Assembly: GCA_046295455.1 (NCBI GenBank)
Contig: JBKBNI010000004.1
Coordinates: forward strand, 186,001 to 250,000
Direction: 5' to 3'
DNA from: Thermaurantimonas sp046295455
Lineage (GTDB): Bacteria > Bacteroidota > Bacteroidia > Flavobacteriales > Schleiferiaceae
DNA: 64,000 nucleotides
The position numbers were made by a program, and so were the translations under genes. This document shows, piece after piece, positions 27,607-35,157 of the stretch; the stretch's first letter is position 1, and every line of letters starts with the position of its first letter. The notes under the pieces are model-generated. The model was not told the origin of the DNA and made no database searches. It saw only the letters and a program-made list of their open reading frames with translations.

Positions 27607-30600
27607 ATGCCAAAATTGGGATATGCGTGCATATATGTCCTTACCGTATTTATTCCTTTTGGGTTTGTATCCGCACAAAATTTTAATCCGAGATTTTATA
27701 AAAAGGTCATACAAATCAAGGGTGGTGACTCGATTGCGTTTTCACCCAGAACTTACCTGCCGTCGGTAAGCTTCAGGTCAGAAGACGGGGAGGTGGATTC
27801 GTGTTTTGTAAAGACCGAAAACCACTTTGTGTTTCTCAATAATTGCGACGAGATGCAGGTGGAGGTCACGTATTATCTTCTTCCCGAAGATTATCTGCCC
27901 CCTTACGAGTTGATGGACAGGTCAATTTTATTGCCTACCAATAAAGTCAACGAAAAGTCACAACCTCTGGCCATAGGCATATCAGGACAGACCAGCATAT
28001 TTGACAAGGATTTTTCCGGTATCAGTCGTACAGGCGCTATCAGCAGGGCAGTACGCGTGGGTACCAATCAAAGTGCAGTGCTAAACTCAAGTCTGGATTT
28101 ACAGATGTCCGGTTACTTGCCGGATAGCACATTGATCCGAGCATCCATTACCGACAATCGAATTCCTGTGCAGCCTGATGGTTATTCTCAGCAGTTGCGC
28201 GATATCGATCGGATTTTTATAGAGGTATCTCACAAAAGCAGAGGCAGTATGATTGCGGGCGATTACTCCATTACCAACACGGATCACTATTTTCTGAATT
28301 TTGACCGGCGCATCACCGGGTTGGGGCTTGCCACGAGCAGAAAGTACGGCAAGAATATGTCCGGAGTATCCGGTCAGATAAATGGTGCCCTATCCAGAGG
28401 CATCTTCGCCCGCAACAGTTTTATGGGGCAGGAGGGAAACCAGGGACCTTACAAACTCTTTGGAAACAACAACGAACTCTTCATCATTATCGTCTCGGGA
28501 AGCGAGCGTGTGTACCTGGATGGGATCTTGCTCACCAGAGGTCAGGAGTATGACTATGTGATGGATTACAATGCCGGTGAAATCACGTTTACAGCGCTGA
28601 GACCAATCACCCGCGAAAGGCGAATTGTCATCGAATTTCAATACACGACCCTTCTCTACCTGAGATCCATCGCCTATGCGCAGGCAGCGTGGAATACGGA
28701 TAAATTTTCAGCTGAGCTGGTGCACTACCTTGAATCGGACAGCCGTAATCAGACCCTCTTTCAGGACCTGACAGAGGGGGAGAAGCAATTGATAGGAGAG
28801 GCAGGTTCAGATTTTTCTAAATTGAAAATCCCGTCGGCGACCGAAGTTCCCTTTTCGCCGGATGAGCCTCTCTACGAAAAAATAATTCAACCCGGCTTTG
28901 GAGAGATATTCGTTCTGTCGCGGGATTCCACCAGACAACTGTATCGGGTACAATTTACCTTCGTAGGAAGTGGAAATGGAAACTACATCCAATCCAACAC
29001 CGTTGTGAATGGGAGGGTTTTTGAATGGATCCCTCCTCTGAACGGACGACCACAGGGCAGCTATGAGCCTGTAAAACAATTGACACCTCCGCAGTCGATC
29101 AGTATTTCTTCTCTCCGGACGAGCTACGATGCAGGTCCACTGGGCGCCCTGGAACTACAAACGGCTTACAGTCAAAAAAACCTGAACAGATATGCCATGG
29201 CCGATCATCTGCAAGACGGATATGCAATCAGGGCCAACCATGCCCTCAATAGAAAATTTGGAAGATTAAACCTGAAATCTGGGGCTTACCTGGATTGGCT
29301 TCAGGCAGATTTCACCACTGTAGAGCGGGTACGGCAGGTCGAATTCAAACGTGACTGGGCTCTCGCAGACTCCATTCCCGCAGTAGACCAGTGGCTCTCA
29401 GGTGTTCAGATCGAATTGTCATCGGACACTTCGCTCCAGGCACTTTTTGAGCTTTCGACGCTGCGGCAGGGAGTCGAATCACGTAGAAAATATTCCGGAA
29501 ACCTCTCTTCATCGACCAATTACATCTCGATAAAGACGCGGTTTTCGTGGCTTACAATTCAAAATCCGTCACGTCAGGGTTCATTTATTCGCCAGGACGG
29601 CGACGTTGCGCTCAGGATTACATCATCTCTCTCGGCGGGAGTGCGCACCGACTTCGAACGCAATATTCAAACCATCGATTATCTGCCCGTTGACGGATCC
29701 TACCATTTCTTGCATACGGAACCTTATATCCGTCTGACAGGAGGAAGCAGAAAGGCAGTGGAAGTATTTGGAGTAATCCGTTCAGATGATACGGTGTATA
29801 ACCGTATACTCACCAATGCAGCTCTGTCCCGAGGAGGAGGGATCAAATCAGATTGGCACTACAGATCGAATCTGGACTTTAATACAATGTTCTTATACCG
29901 TCAGATCAGGTTTGATGAATTAACAGGACAGTCAAACTTTGCCGCCTACACAGGCCGGATTCGTCTTCAGCAGCGTTGGTTACGAAATAGTCTGATGCTA
30001 AACAGCTTACTGGAAACAGGCACCGGGACAGAGCCCATGAGGGTCTTTAGCTACCTGGAAGTACCGGCCGGCACCGGCACTCATACATGGATCGATTACA
30101 ATGGAAATGGAATCAAAGAGTTAGATGAGTTTGAGCCGGCAAGATTCCCGGCAGAAGCCGCTTACATCCGGATTTTTGCCCCATCGTCTCAATTTATTCG
30201 GGTGGAATTTAGCAAAATCTCCCAATCCCTTCTCTTCAATCCCGTTTCGTTTGCTTCCAAATTGACTGGCTGGAAAAAATTTCTCACGCGATTCAGCGTG
30301 CAGTCCACCGTACAGACAGACTCCAGAAGGCAATTGACAGACCCCGTAAACAAAATACTTCATCTCCCGACCGGGGTTGATGATACGCTTACTTTGGGTG
30401 CACTGATTCAGCATAGACACACGCTCTTCTTCGATCGTACGCGAAGCAAATTCGGATGGGATGTAAACTACCTGTTTAATACAAATGCAAATTTGCTGGC
30501 CTTTGGCACAGAAGAAGCCCGCAGACGCGAATATCCCGTAAACATTCGGTGGAAGATAATAAGGCCTCTTTTGATTCGCTTCACGATAAATTATGTGGAA

Positions 30601-31044
30601 AAAGAAAATCTGTCAGAAAATTTTCCGGCACGGAATTTTTCGATCAATGAGAATATTATTTCACCGAGAATCGAATTTCAGCCAAATGAGCGGTATCGCA
30701 CCTCCTTTACTTATGAATACTCTGACAAGAAATCATCCTCGGGAGTGGCTGCCGGTGTGGCTTCAAATCGCCTTACCAGCGAACATTACCTCGCTTCTGC
30801 ATCGAAGTATGCCGTAAACACAAGTCTGCAATGGATTTCGAATCGATTCTCAGGAGAAGCAAATTCCCCGCTCGGATTTGCAATGCTCGAAGGTCTTCAG
30901 CCCGGAAACAACCTTGTAGTTTCAACTCAGATTCAACGCAACCTGACCAATGGTCTTCAGGTCAGCATTACCTACGAGGGTCGGTGGAGTGCTCAGATGC
31001 CCTACATCCAAAGCGGAGTCATGCAGCTAAAGGCCTTTTTTTAA
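27607..31044 (+). CDS. Large outer-membrane beta-barrel protein with SprA-like segment and EF-hand-like loop
   Basis: 1145 residues from ATG 27607; a GTG at 27571 is possible but adds 12 residues ahead of a clear signal peptide ending VSAQ. The sequence is beta-rich with alternating polar and hydrophobic residues and ends LKAFF, typical of a last barrel strand. Around residues 297-350, SERVYLDGILLTRGQEYDY followed by DYNAGEI resembles SprA (VKLQEGTQYTVDYNLGRV). Residues 830-841, DYNGNGIKELDE, resemble an EF-hand calcium loop. Proteins with these motifs occur widely in Bacteroidota and Chlorobi but, to my knowledge, lack a function. It lies upstream of arsC-rsmG and a PorV/PorQ-family gene. 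Confidence 0.8.
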   Translation: MPKLGYACIYVLTVFIPFGFVSAQNFNPRFYKKVIQIKGGDSIAFSPRTYLPSVSFRSEDGEVDSCFVKTENHFVFLNNCDEMQVEVTYYLLPEDYLPPYELMDRSILLPTNKVNEKSQPLAIGISGQTSIFDKDFSGISRTGAISRAVRVGTNQSAVLNSSLDLQMSGYLPDSTLIRASITDNRIPVQPDGYSQQLRDIDRIFIEVSHKSRGSMIAGDYSITNTDHYFLNFDRRITGLGLATSRKYGKNMSGVSGQINGALSRGIFARNSFMGQEGNQGPYKLFGNNNELFIIIVSGSERVYLDGILLTRGQEYDYVMDYNAGEITFTALRPITRERRIVIEFQYTTLLYLRSIAYAQAAWNTDKFSAELVHYLESDSRNQTLFQDLTEGEKQLIGEAGSDFSKLKIPSATEVPFSPDEPLYEKIIQPGFGEIFVLSRDSTRQLYRVQFTFVGSGNGNYIQSNTVVNGRVFEWIPPLNGRPQGSYEPVKQLTPPQSISISSLRTSYDAGPLGALELQTAYSQKNLNRYAMADHLQDGYAIRANHALNRKFGRLNLKSGAYLDWLQADFTTVERVRQVEFKRDWALADSIPAVDQWLSGVQIELSSDTSLQALFELSTLRQGVESRRKYSGNLSSSTNYISIKTRFSWLTIQNPSRQGSFIRQDGDVALRITSSLSAGVRTDFERNIQTIDYLPVDGSYHFLHTEPYIRLTGGSRKAVEVFGVIRSDDTVYNRILTNAALSRGGGIKSDWHYRSNLDFNTMFLYRQIRFDELTGQSNFAAYTGRIRLQQRWLRNSLMLNSLLETGTGTEPMRVFSYLEVPAGTGTHTWIDYNGNGIKELDEFEPARFPAEAAYIRIFAPSSQFIRVEFSKISQSLLFNPVSFASKLTGWKKFLTRFSVQSTVQTDSRRQLTDPVNKILHLPTGVDDTLTLGALIQHRHTLFFDRTRSKFGWDVNYLFNTNANLLAFGTEEARRREYPVNIRWKIIRPLLIRFTINYVEKENLSENFPARNFSINENIISPRIEFQPNERYRTSFTYEYSDKKSSSGVAAGVASNRLTSEHYLASASKYAVNTSLQWISNRFSGEANSPLGFAMLEGLQPGNNLVVSTQIQRNLTNGLQVSITYEGRWSAQMPYIQSGVMQLKAFF

Positions 31045-31134
31045 TTTTTTCCAAAAACCGAGAGCTTTACGCCTTGGCCAGATCCGTATCGCACACCTAT
31101 GCATACGGCAGTCATCCGTACGTGACTTGCATCC

Positions 31135-31142
31135 TACCTTTG
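31135..31142 (+). promoter_or_regulatory. Predicted -7 element upstream of the arsC-rsmG-porV-like genes
   Basis: TACCTTTG matches TAnnTTTG exactly, 29 bp before the arsC-like ATG. No properly spaced -33 TTG is visible. The same eight bases recur before the unknown gene at 44025. Confidence 0.4.
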
Positions 31143-31171
31143 TCCACTGCATTTCAGAACTTAAATGACCT

Positions 31172-31519
31172 ATGCTGATCGTTTACCATAACCCCAGATG
31201 CGGCAAAAGCCGCGAAGCACTGAAGTGGCTCGATGAGCGAGGTATTTCATATTCGGTTAAAAAGTATCTCGACGAACCATTGACATTTGAAGAGGTGGAA
31301 AATCTTGTAGACCTGGCCGGATTTCACACCATAGACATTATCCGGACAAATGAAAAAGTCTGGAAAGAGAAATACATCGGGCTTGACCTCGACAACAATG
31401 AACTGATCTACGCCATCATCGAAGATCCGATTCTGCTTCAAAGACCGATTGTATTCAATCCCGAAAAAGATCTGGCCGTGATTGCGCGACCTACAGACCG
31501 GATTGCGGAAGTACTGTAA
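31172..31519 (+). CDS. ArsC/Spx-family glutaredoxin-like protein
   Basis: 115 residues, the normal length for the ArsC/YffB family. The redox Cys10 lies in HNPRCGKSREAL, and the C-terminal LLQRPIVFN segment contains the Arg that in ArsC contacts the oxyanion. It could be a glutathione- or thioredoxin-linked arsenate reductase. Many stand-alone members have no shown arsenate role, and no arsR, acr3 or arsB is nearby, so the function is open. It lies 15 bp before rsmG, in the same frame. Confidence 0.85.
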   Translation: MLIVYHNPRCGKSREALKWLDERGISYSVKKYLDEPLTFEEVENLVDLAGFHTIDIIRTNEKVWKEKYIGLDLDNNELIYAIIEDPILLQRPIVFNPEKDLAVIARPTDRIAEVL

Positions 31520-31534
31520 TTACTTCGGAACAAA

Positions 31535-32161
31535 TTGGAATTCCTGACCAAATATTTTCTTAGCCTCACAGCGGAACAAATTACAAGGTTTGAATCCTTG
31601 AAGCCGGTCTACGAAGAGTGGAATGCCCGGATCAATGTGATTTCGCGCAAAGACATGGACAACTTCTATCTCCACCATGTCCTGCATAGTCTGGCAATAG
31701 CCAAATACACCAGCTTTTTTGAAGGGGCCAGTGTTTTGGATGTAGGTACAGGAGGTGGATTTCCTGGTATTCCACTTGCAATTTTATTTCCAGGGGTTCA
31801 ATTTCACCTGGTGGACTCCATCGGAAAGAAAATCCGCGTGGTGAATGAAGTAGTTCAGGCTTTGGGATTACAAAACGTATTAGCCACTCAAACCAGGGCA
31901 GAACACCTTCCTTCAAAATACAACTACATCGTCAGCAGAGCAGTGACCACCCTGCCTGATTTTGCCCGATGGATCAAGGGAAAATTGGTTTCAGCCAATC
32001 CCCCCGGAGTATTGCCACCGGCTGCATTGTACCTCAAAGGCGGAGATCTGTCTACTGAGCTCGTTCCTCCTGTCAAGGTGCTGAAGATCATCGATATCAA
32101 TGCATATTTTAGCGAAGTCTTTTTTGAGACTAAAAAGTTGGTGGTATTTCAGGTACTATAA
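31535..32161 (+). CDS. rsmG: RsmG, 16S rRNA (guanine-N7) methyltransferase
   Basis: 208 residues. It methylates G527 of 16S rRNA (E. coli numbering) using S-adenosylmethionine. The SAM-binding motif VLDVGTGGGFPGIP is at residues 67-80, preceded by NVISRKD and LHHVLHSLA, both typical of RsmG, and followed by VSRAVTTL. No ATG lies between the in-frame stop of the ArsC gene (31517) and the conserved region, so the TTG at 31535 is the best start. It is 7 bp from the PorV-like gene. Confidence 0.93.
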   Translation: MEFLTKYFLSLTAEQITRFESLKPVYEEWNARINVISRKDMDNFYLHHVLHSLAIAKYTSFFEGASVLDVGTGGGFPGIPLAILFPGVQFHLVDSIGKKIRVVNEVVQALGLQNVLATQTRAEHLPSKYNYIVSRAVTTLPDFARWIKGKLVSANPPGVLPPAALYLKGGDLSTELVPPVKVLKIIDINAYFSEVFFETKKLVVFQVL

Positions 32162-32168
32162 TGGCTCT

Positions 32169-33293
32169 ATGACCGAAGCACTAAAAGTGTACATTTGGCG
32201 TTCATGTTTCAAACGCGATCCCTTGATTCAAATCAGACTGGTATTGGTATTTTTCCTTATCACGCATTTTTCGAATTCACAGATTGTAAGGAAATACAGC
32301 AACGAATTTCTCAACATCGGTGCCGGCGCCAGGGCATTAGGGATGGGGGGAGCAGTCACTTCTTCTGCTGAAGGTGTAGAAGCGGGTTTCTGGAATCCGG
32401 CCGGCCTCATCCACGGTGAGTATACCTATGACGCTTCCGTGATGCATGCTTCTTGGTTTGCCTCGATCGCTAATTATGATTACTTATCCCTTGCATACAA
32501 GCCCGAAGGTTACAAATACAGAGTCGGGGCATCTCTTATACGGTTTGCAATTGACGATATACAAAATACGCTCAACCTTGTCGATGCCGAAGGGCAGGTA
32601 GACTATAGCCGCATCACAAAGTTTTCGGCCGCAGACTACGCTTTGATAGGCCACTTTGCCATGCCTGTCGAGCGGATTGAGGATCTGTATCTCGGTGTTA
32701 ACACGAAAATTATTTATCGAAATATCGGACCCTTCGCCCATTCGTTTGGATTTGGATTTGATGTCGGAGTACAGTATAGACCCGGGAAGTGGATGCTTTC
32801 AGCTATGTTCAGAGACGTTACTACCACATTTAATGCTTGGTTTATCGATGAAAGTCTTCTTAAAGAAACATTTGAAAACACCGGCAACGATCTGCCTGAA
32901 AACACAATCGAACTGACACCGCCTGCCCTCACCCTTGGAGCTGCGAGATACAGTCCCGTTCACTCGGATTTTGGTATTCTTGCAGAAGTAAATGCCCTGC
33001 TCTCTGCTGGCCCTATGGCAGGGCTCAACCTCGGGAATGTACTGACCGTAAATCCTTCCGTGGGTCTTGAAGCTGACTACAGGAGGTGGATCTTCCTGCG
33101 AATTGGTGCGAATCGGCTGCAAAAGACAACCACATTTGCCGGTGGGGAGCAGTGGATTTTTAGTCCTTCGATGGGTATGGGTTTGGTTTTCGGAAGGGTG
33201 AAAATAGACTACGCACTTACCAATCTTGTGTCCTTTGAAAGTGCCTTGCTTAGCCATATTTTCAGTCTGAGATTTTCCCTGGTTAAAAAATAA
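32169..33293 (+). CDS. PorV/PorQ-family outer-membrane protein
   Basis: 374 residues from ATG 32169. The frame is open from 32100 inside rsmG, but the signal sequence (IRLVLVFFLITHFSNSQ) fits the later start. The N-terminus of the mature part, NIGAGARALGMGGA followed by TSSAEGVEAGFWNPAGL, is the hallmark of the PorV/PorQ family of 14-strand FadL-like barrels; the last strand ends FSLRFSLVKK. PorV shuttles T9SS cargo from SprA to the attachment complex, and PorQ belongs to that complex. Which one this is cannot be decided by eye. It is the last gene of the arsC-rsmG group. Confidence 0.82.
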   Translation: MTEALKVYIWRSCFKRDPLIQIRLVLVFFLITHFSNSQIVRKYSNEFLNIGAGARALGMGGAVTSSAEGVEAGFWNPAGLIHGEYTYDASVMHASWFASIANYDYLSLAYKPEGYKYRVGASLIRFAIDDIQNTLNLVDAEGQVDYSRITKFSAADYALIGHFAMPVERIEDLYLGVNTKIIYRNIGPFAHSFGFGFDVGVQYRPGKWMLSAMFRDVTTTFNAWFIDESLLKETFENTGNDLPENTIELTPPALTLGAARYSPVHSDFGILAEVNALLSAGPMAGLNLGNVLTVNPSVGLEADYRRWIFLRIGANRLQKTTTFAGGEQWIFSPSMGMGLVFGRVKIDYALTNLVSFESALLSHIFSLRFSLVKK

Positions 33294-33483
33294 TACTCTC
33301 GTCGGCAAGCAGAACTCATCGGGTTCGGCAGGGCATACGGCCGGTGGAGTCAGGCCGGAATGATGATTGAGTCAGGACCTTAGCACCTCATTTACCTTTA
33401 CCTTATGGTTAAAAATTTTATCAAACTGTCGGAGAGCCCCCGTGAAACCGTTTTTTTGCAAGGTAAAAAAAATATTTTCCAGG

Positions 33484-35106
33484 ATGAGAAGGTTTTTCTG
33501 TTTCGCCGTTGCGTGTGTCCATACCGCCCTTGCTCAACCTAAACTGGTCGTGGGAATTGTGGTGGATCAGATGAAATACGAATACCTCGAGCGTTTCGAA
33601 CCCCTTTTTGATCCAAACGGAGGGTTTGCCCGAATGCTTAAAGAGGGATATTCGTATGCCAATGCACATTACAATTACGCTCCCACTTACACCGGCCCGG
33701 GACACGCAAGTGTGTACACCGGCACTACACCCATGTATCACGGAATAGTAGGAAACGAATGGTATGATCGCGGGAAACAGAAAACTGTATACTGCGTTGA
33801 AGACCCGACAGTGAAAACTGTAGGCGATGAGAGCCTCGAAGGCTTGATGTCATGTAGCACCCTGCTGGCTAGTACCATCACCGATGAGCTAAAACTTCAA
33901 AGCCCAAAGAGCAAAATCATCGGCATATCCGTGAAAGACCGCGGATCGATATTTCCTGCGGGCCATGCTGCTGATGCAGCATATTGGCTGGCCGATGAAA
34001 GCGGCAGATTTATCACCTCGACCTATTACATGACATCATTGCCAAAATGGGTGGTAGATTTTAATCGAAAAAATTTAGTTGACAAATATTTATCCAGTAA
34101 TTGGACTACAGCCAAGCCCCTGGAAGCTTATCTGCCATATACAGATGCAGATGATAGTCCGCACGAAGGGGCTTTCACAGGAATGGCCAAAGCGGTTTTT
34201 CCCTATCCGCTGCCTTCTCTCCGGCAGAAGGGGGGACGAAAGTTGATCAAGGCCACTCCTTTTGGAAATTCCATAATCTTTGACTTTGCCAAAGAAGCTA
34301 TCAAACAGGAGCGACTTGGACAGCGTAGCGAAACGGACTTACTGGCTATCAGTTTATCAAGTCCTGACTACATAGGTCACATGTTTGGCCCGAGAAGTGT
34401 GGAGGTAGCAGACAACTATGTGCGATTGGACCGGGAGCTTGGAGACTTTTTTGACTTTCTGGACAAGAATATCGGAAAGGGAGCGTATTTAATTTTCCTG
34501 ACCTCGGATCATGCTGTAGCCGACATTCCATCCCTTTTGGCTGATCGTCAAATTCCTGCTGGTGGTTTCGACTACAGCCTGATAAATGATCTGAAGAAGC
34601 ATCTTTACGAGACCTTTGGCGACTCATTGGTCGAAAAGGCAACCAACCTCAATGTTTACCTCAACCGGAAAACGATCGAATCAAAGAAGTTGGACTATAT
34701 CAAAATATTGGAATCGGCTAAATACTTTCTGCTTGATAAAAATCCTGTGATTCATGTATTTACTGCTCAGGAATTGACCTCTTCCCACGCACTCGGCTTC
34801 CACCAGATCAGTGAGATATCCAGAGGATACTTTTACAGAAGAAGTGGCGACCTCGTCATGGTATTACAACCCTCCTACATCGAAGGAACCCCTGGAAGAC
34901 GCGGCACCACTCATGGATCGATGTATGCTTACGATACCCGTGTGCCGATTCTGTTTTTCGGACATGGGATTGATGCTGGTAACACTAGCCGCAGAGTTAA
35001 TATCACAGACATTGCTCCTACCTTGGCCATATTGCTGAAGACCACTTTCCCAAATGCCTGCATGGGCAACCCCCTTGTAGAAATAACGGATAGAAAAAAC
35101 TACTAA
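33484..35106 (+). CDS. PafA-type alkaline phosphatase/phosphodiesterase
   Basis: 540 residues from ATG 33484. The frame opens at 33367, but the signal peptide (MRRFFCFAVACVHTALAQ) sets the start. It belongs to the alkaline phosphatase superfamily: Asp28 (VVDQM), a candidate nucleophile Thr70 in YTGPGH, DYIGH, TSDHAVAD and a final HGSMYAYDTRVP supply the two-zinc site. Thr rather than Ser as nucleophile is the PafA hallmark. The enzyme should release phosphate from monoesters in the periplasm or outside the cell. No Pho box could be identified. A hairpin covers the stop codon. Confidence 0.9.
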   Translation: MRRFFCFAVACVHTALAQPKLVVGIVVDQMKYEYLERFEPLFDPNGGFARMLKEGYSYANAHYNYAPTYTGPGHASVYTGTTPMYHGIVGNEWYDRGKQKTVYCVEDPTVKTVGDESLEGLMSCSTLLASTITDELKLQSPKSKIIGISVKDRGSIFPAGHAADAAYWLADESGRFITSTYYMTSLPKWVVDFNRKNLVDKYLSSNWTTAKPLEAYLPYTDADDSPHEGAFTGMAKAVFPYPLPSLRQKGGRKLIKATPFGNSIIFDFAKEAIKQERLGQRSETDLLAISLSSPDYIGHMFGPRSVEVADNYVRLDRELGDFFDFLDKNIGKGAYLIFLTSDHAVADIPSLLADRQIPAGGFDYSLINDLKKHLYETFGDSLVEKATNLNVYLNRKTIESKKLDYIKILESAKYFLLDKNPVIHVFTAQELTSSHALGFHQISEISRGYFYRRSGDLVMVLQPSYIEGTPGRRGTTHGSMYAYDTRVPILFFGHGIDAGNTSRRVNITDIAPTLAILLKTTFPNACMGNPLVEITDRKNY

Positions 35107-35126
35107 GTGTGGAGAATACACTTAGT
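35102..35126 (+). terminator. Hairpin over the phosphatase stop codon
   Basis: ACTAAGTGT (35102-35110) and ACACTTAGT (35118-35126) are perfect 9-bp complements around a 7-nt loop. The TAA stop (35104-35106) lies inside the 5' arm. Only a weak T-rich stretch follows, so termination may be partial, or the stem may protect the mRNA end. Confidence 0.5.
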
Positions 35127-35131
35127 GCTCT

Positions 35132-35139
35132 TATATTTG
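35132..35139 (+). promoter_or_regulatory. Predicted -7 element of the amylase gene
   Basis: TATATTTG matches TAnnTTTG exactly, directly after the hairpin and 18 bp before the amylase ATG. The -33 region would fall inside the hairpin and has no good TTG. Confidence 0.45.
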
Positions 35140-35157
35140 TTGCGATTTTAACCGTTT

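Noticed and set aside
31172..31519. An arsenic-resistance locus
   Set aside because: Only an ArsC-like protein is present; no arsR, arsB/acr3 or other ars gene is nearby.
32799..33308. 169-codon minus-strand open frame
   Set aside because: Antisense to the PorV/PorQ-like gene; no motif.
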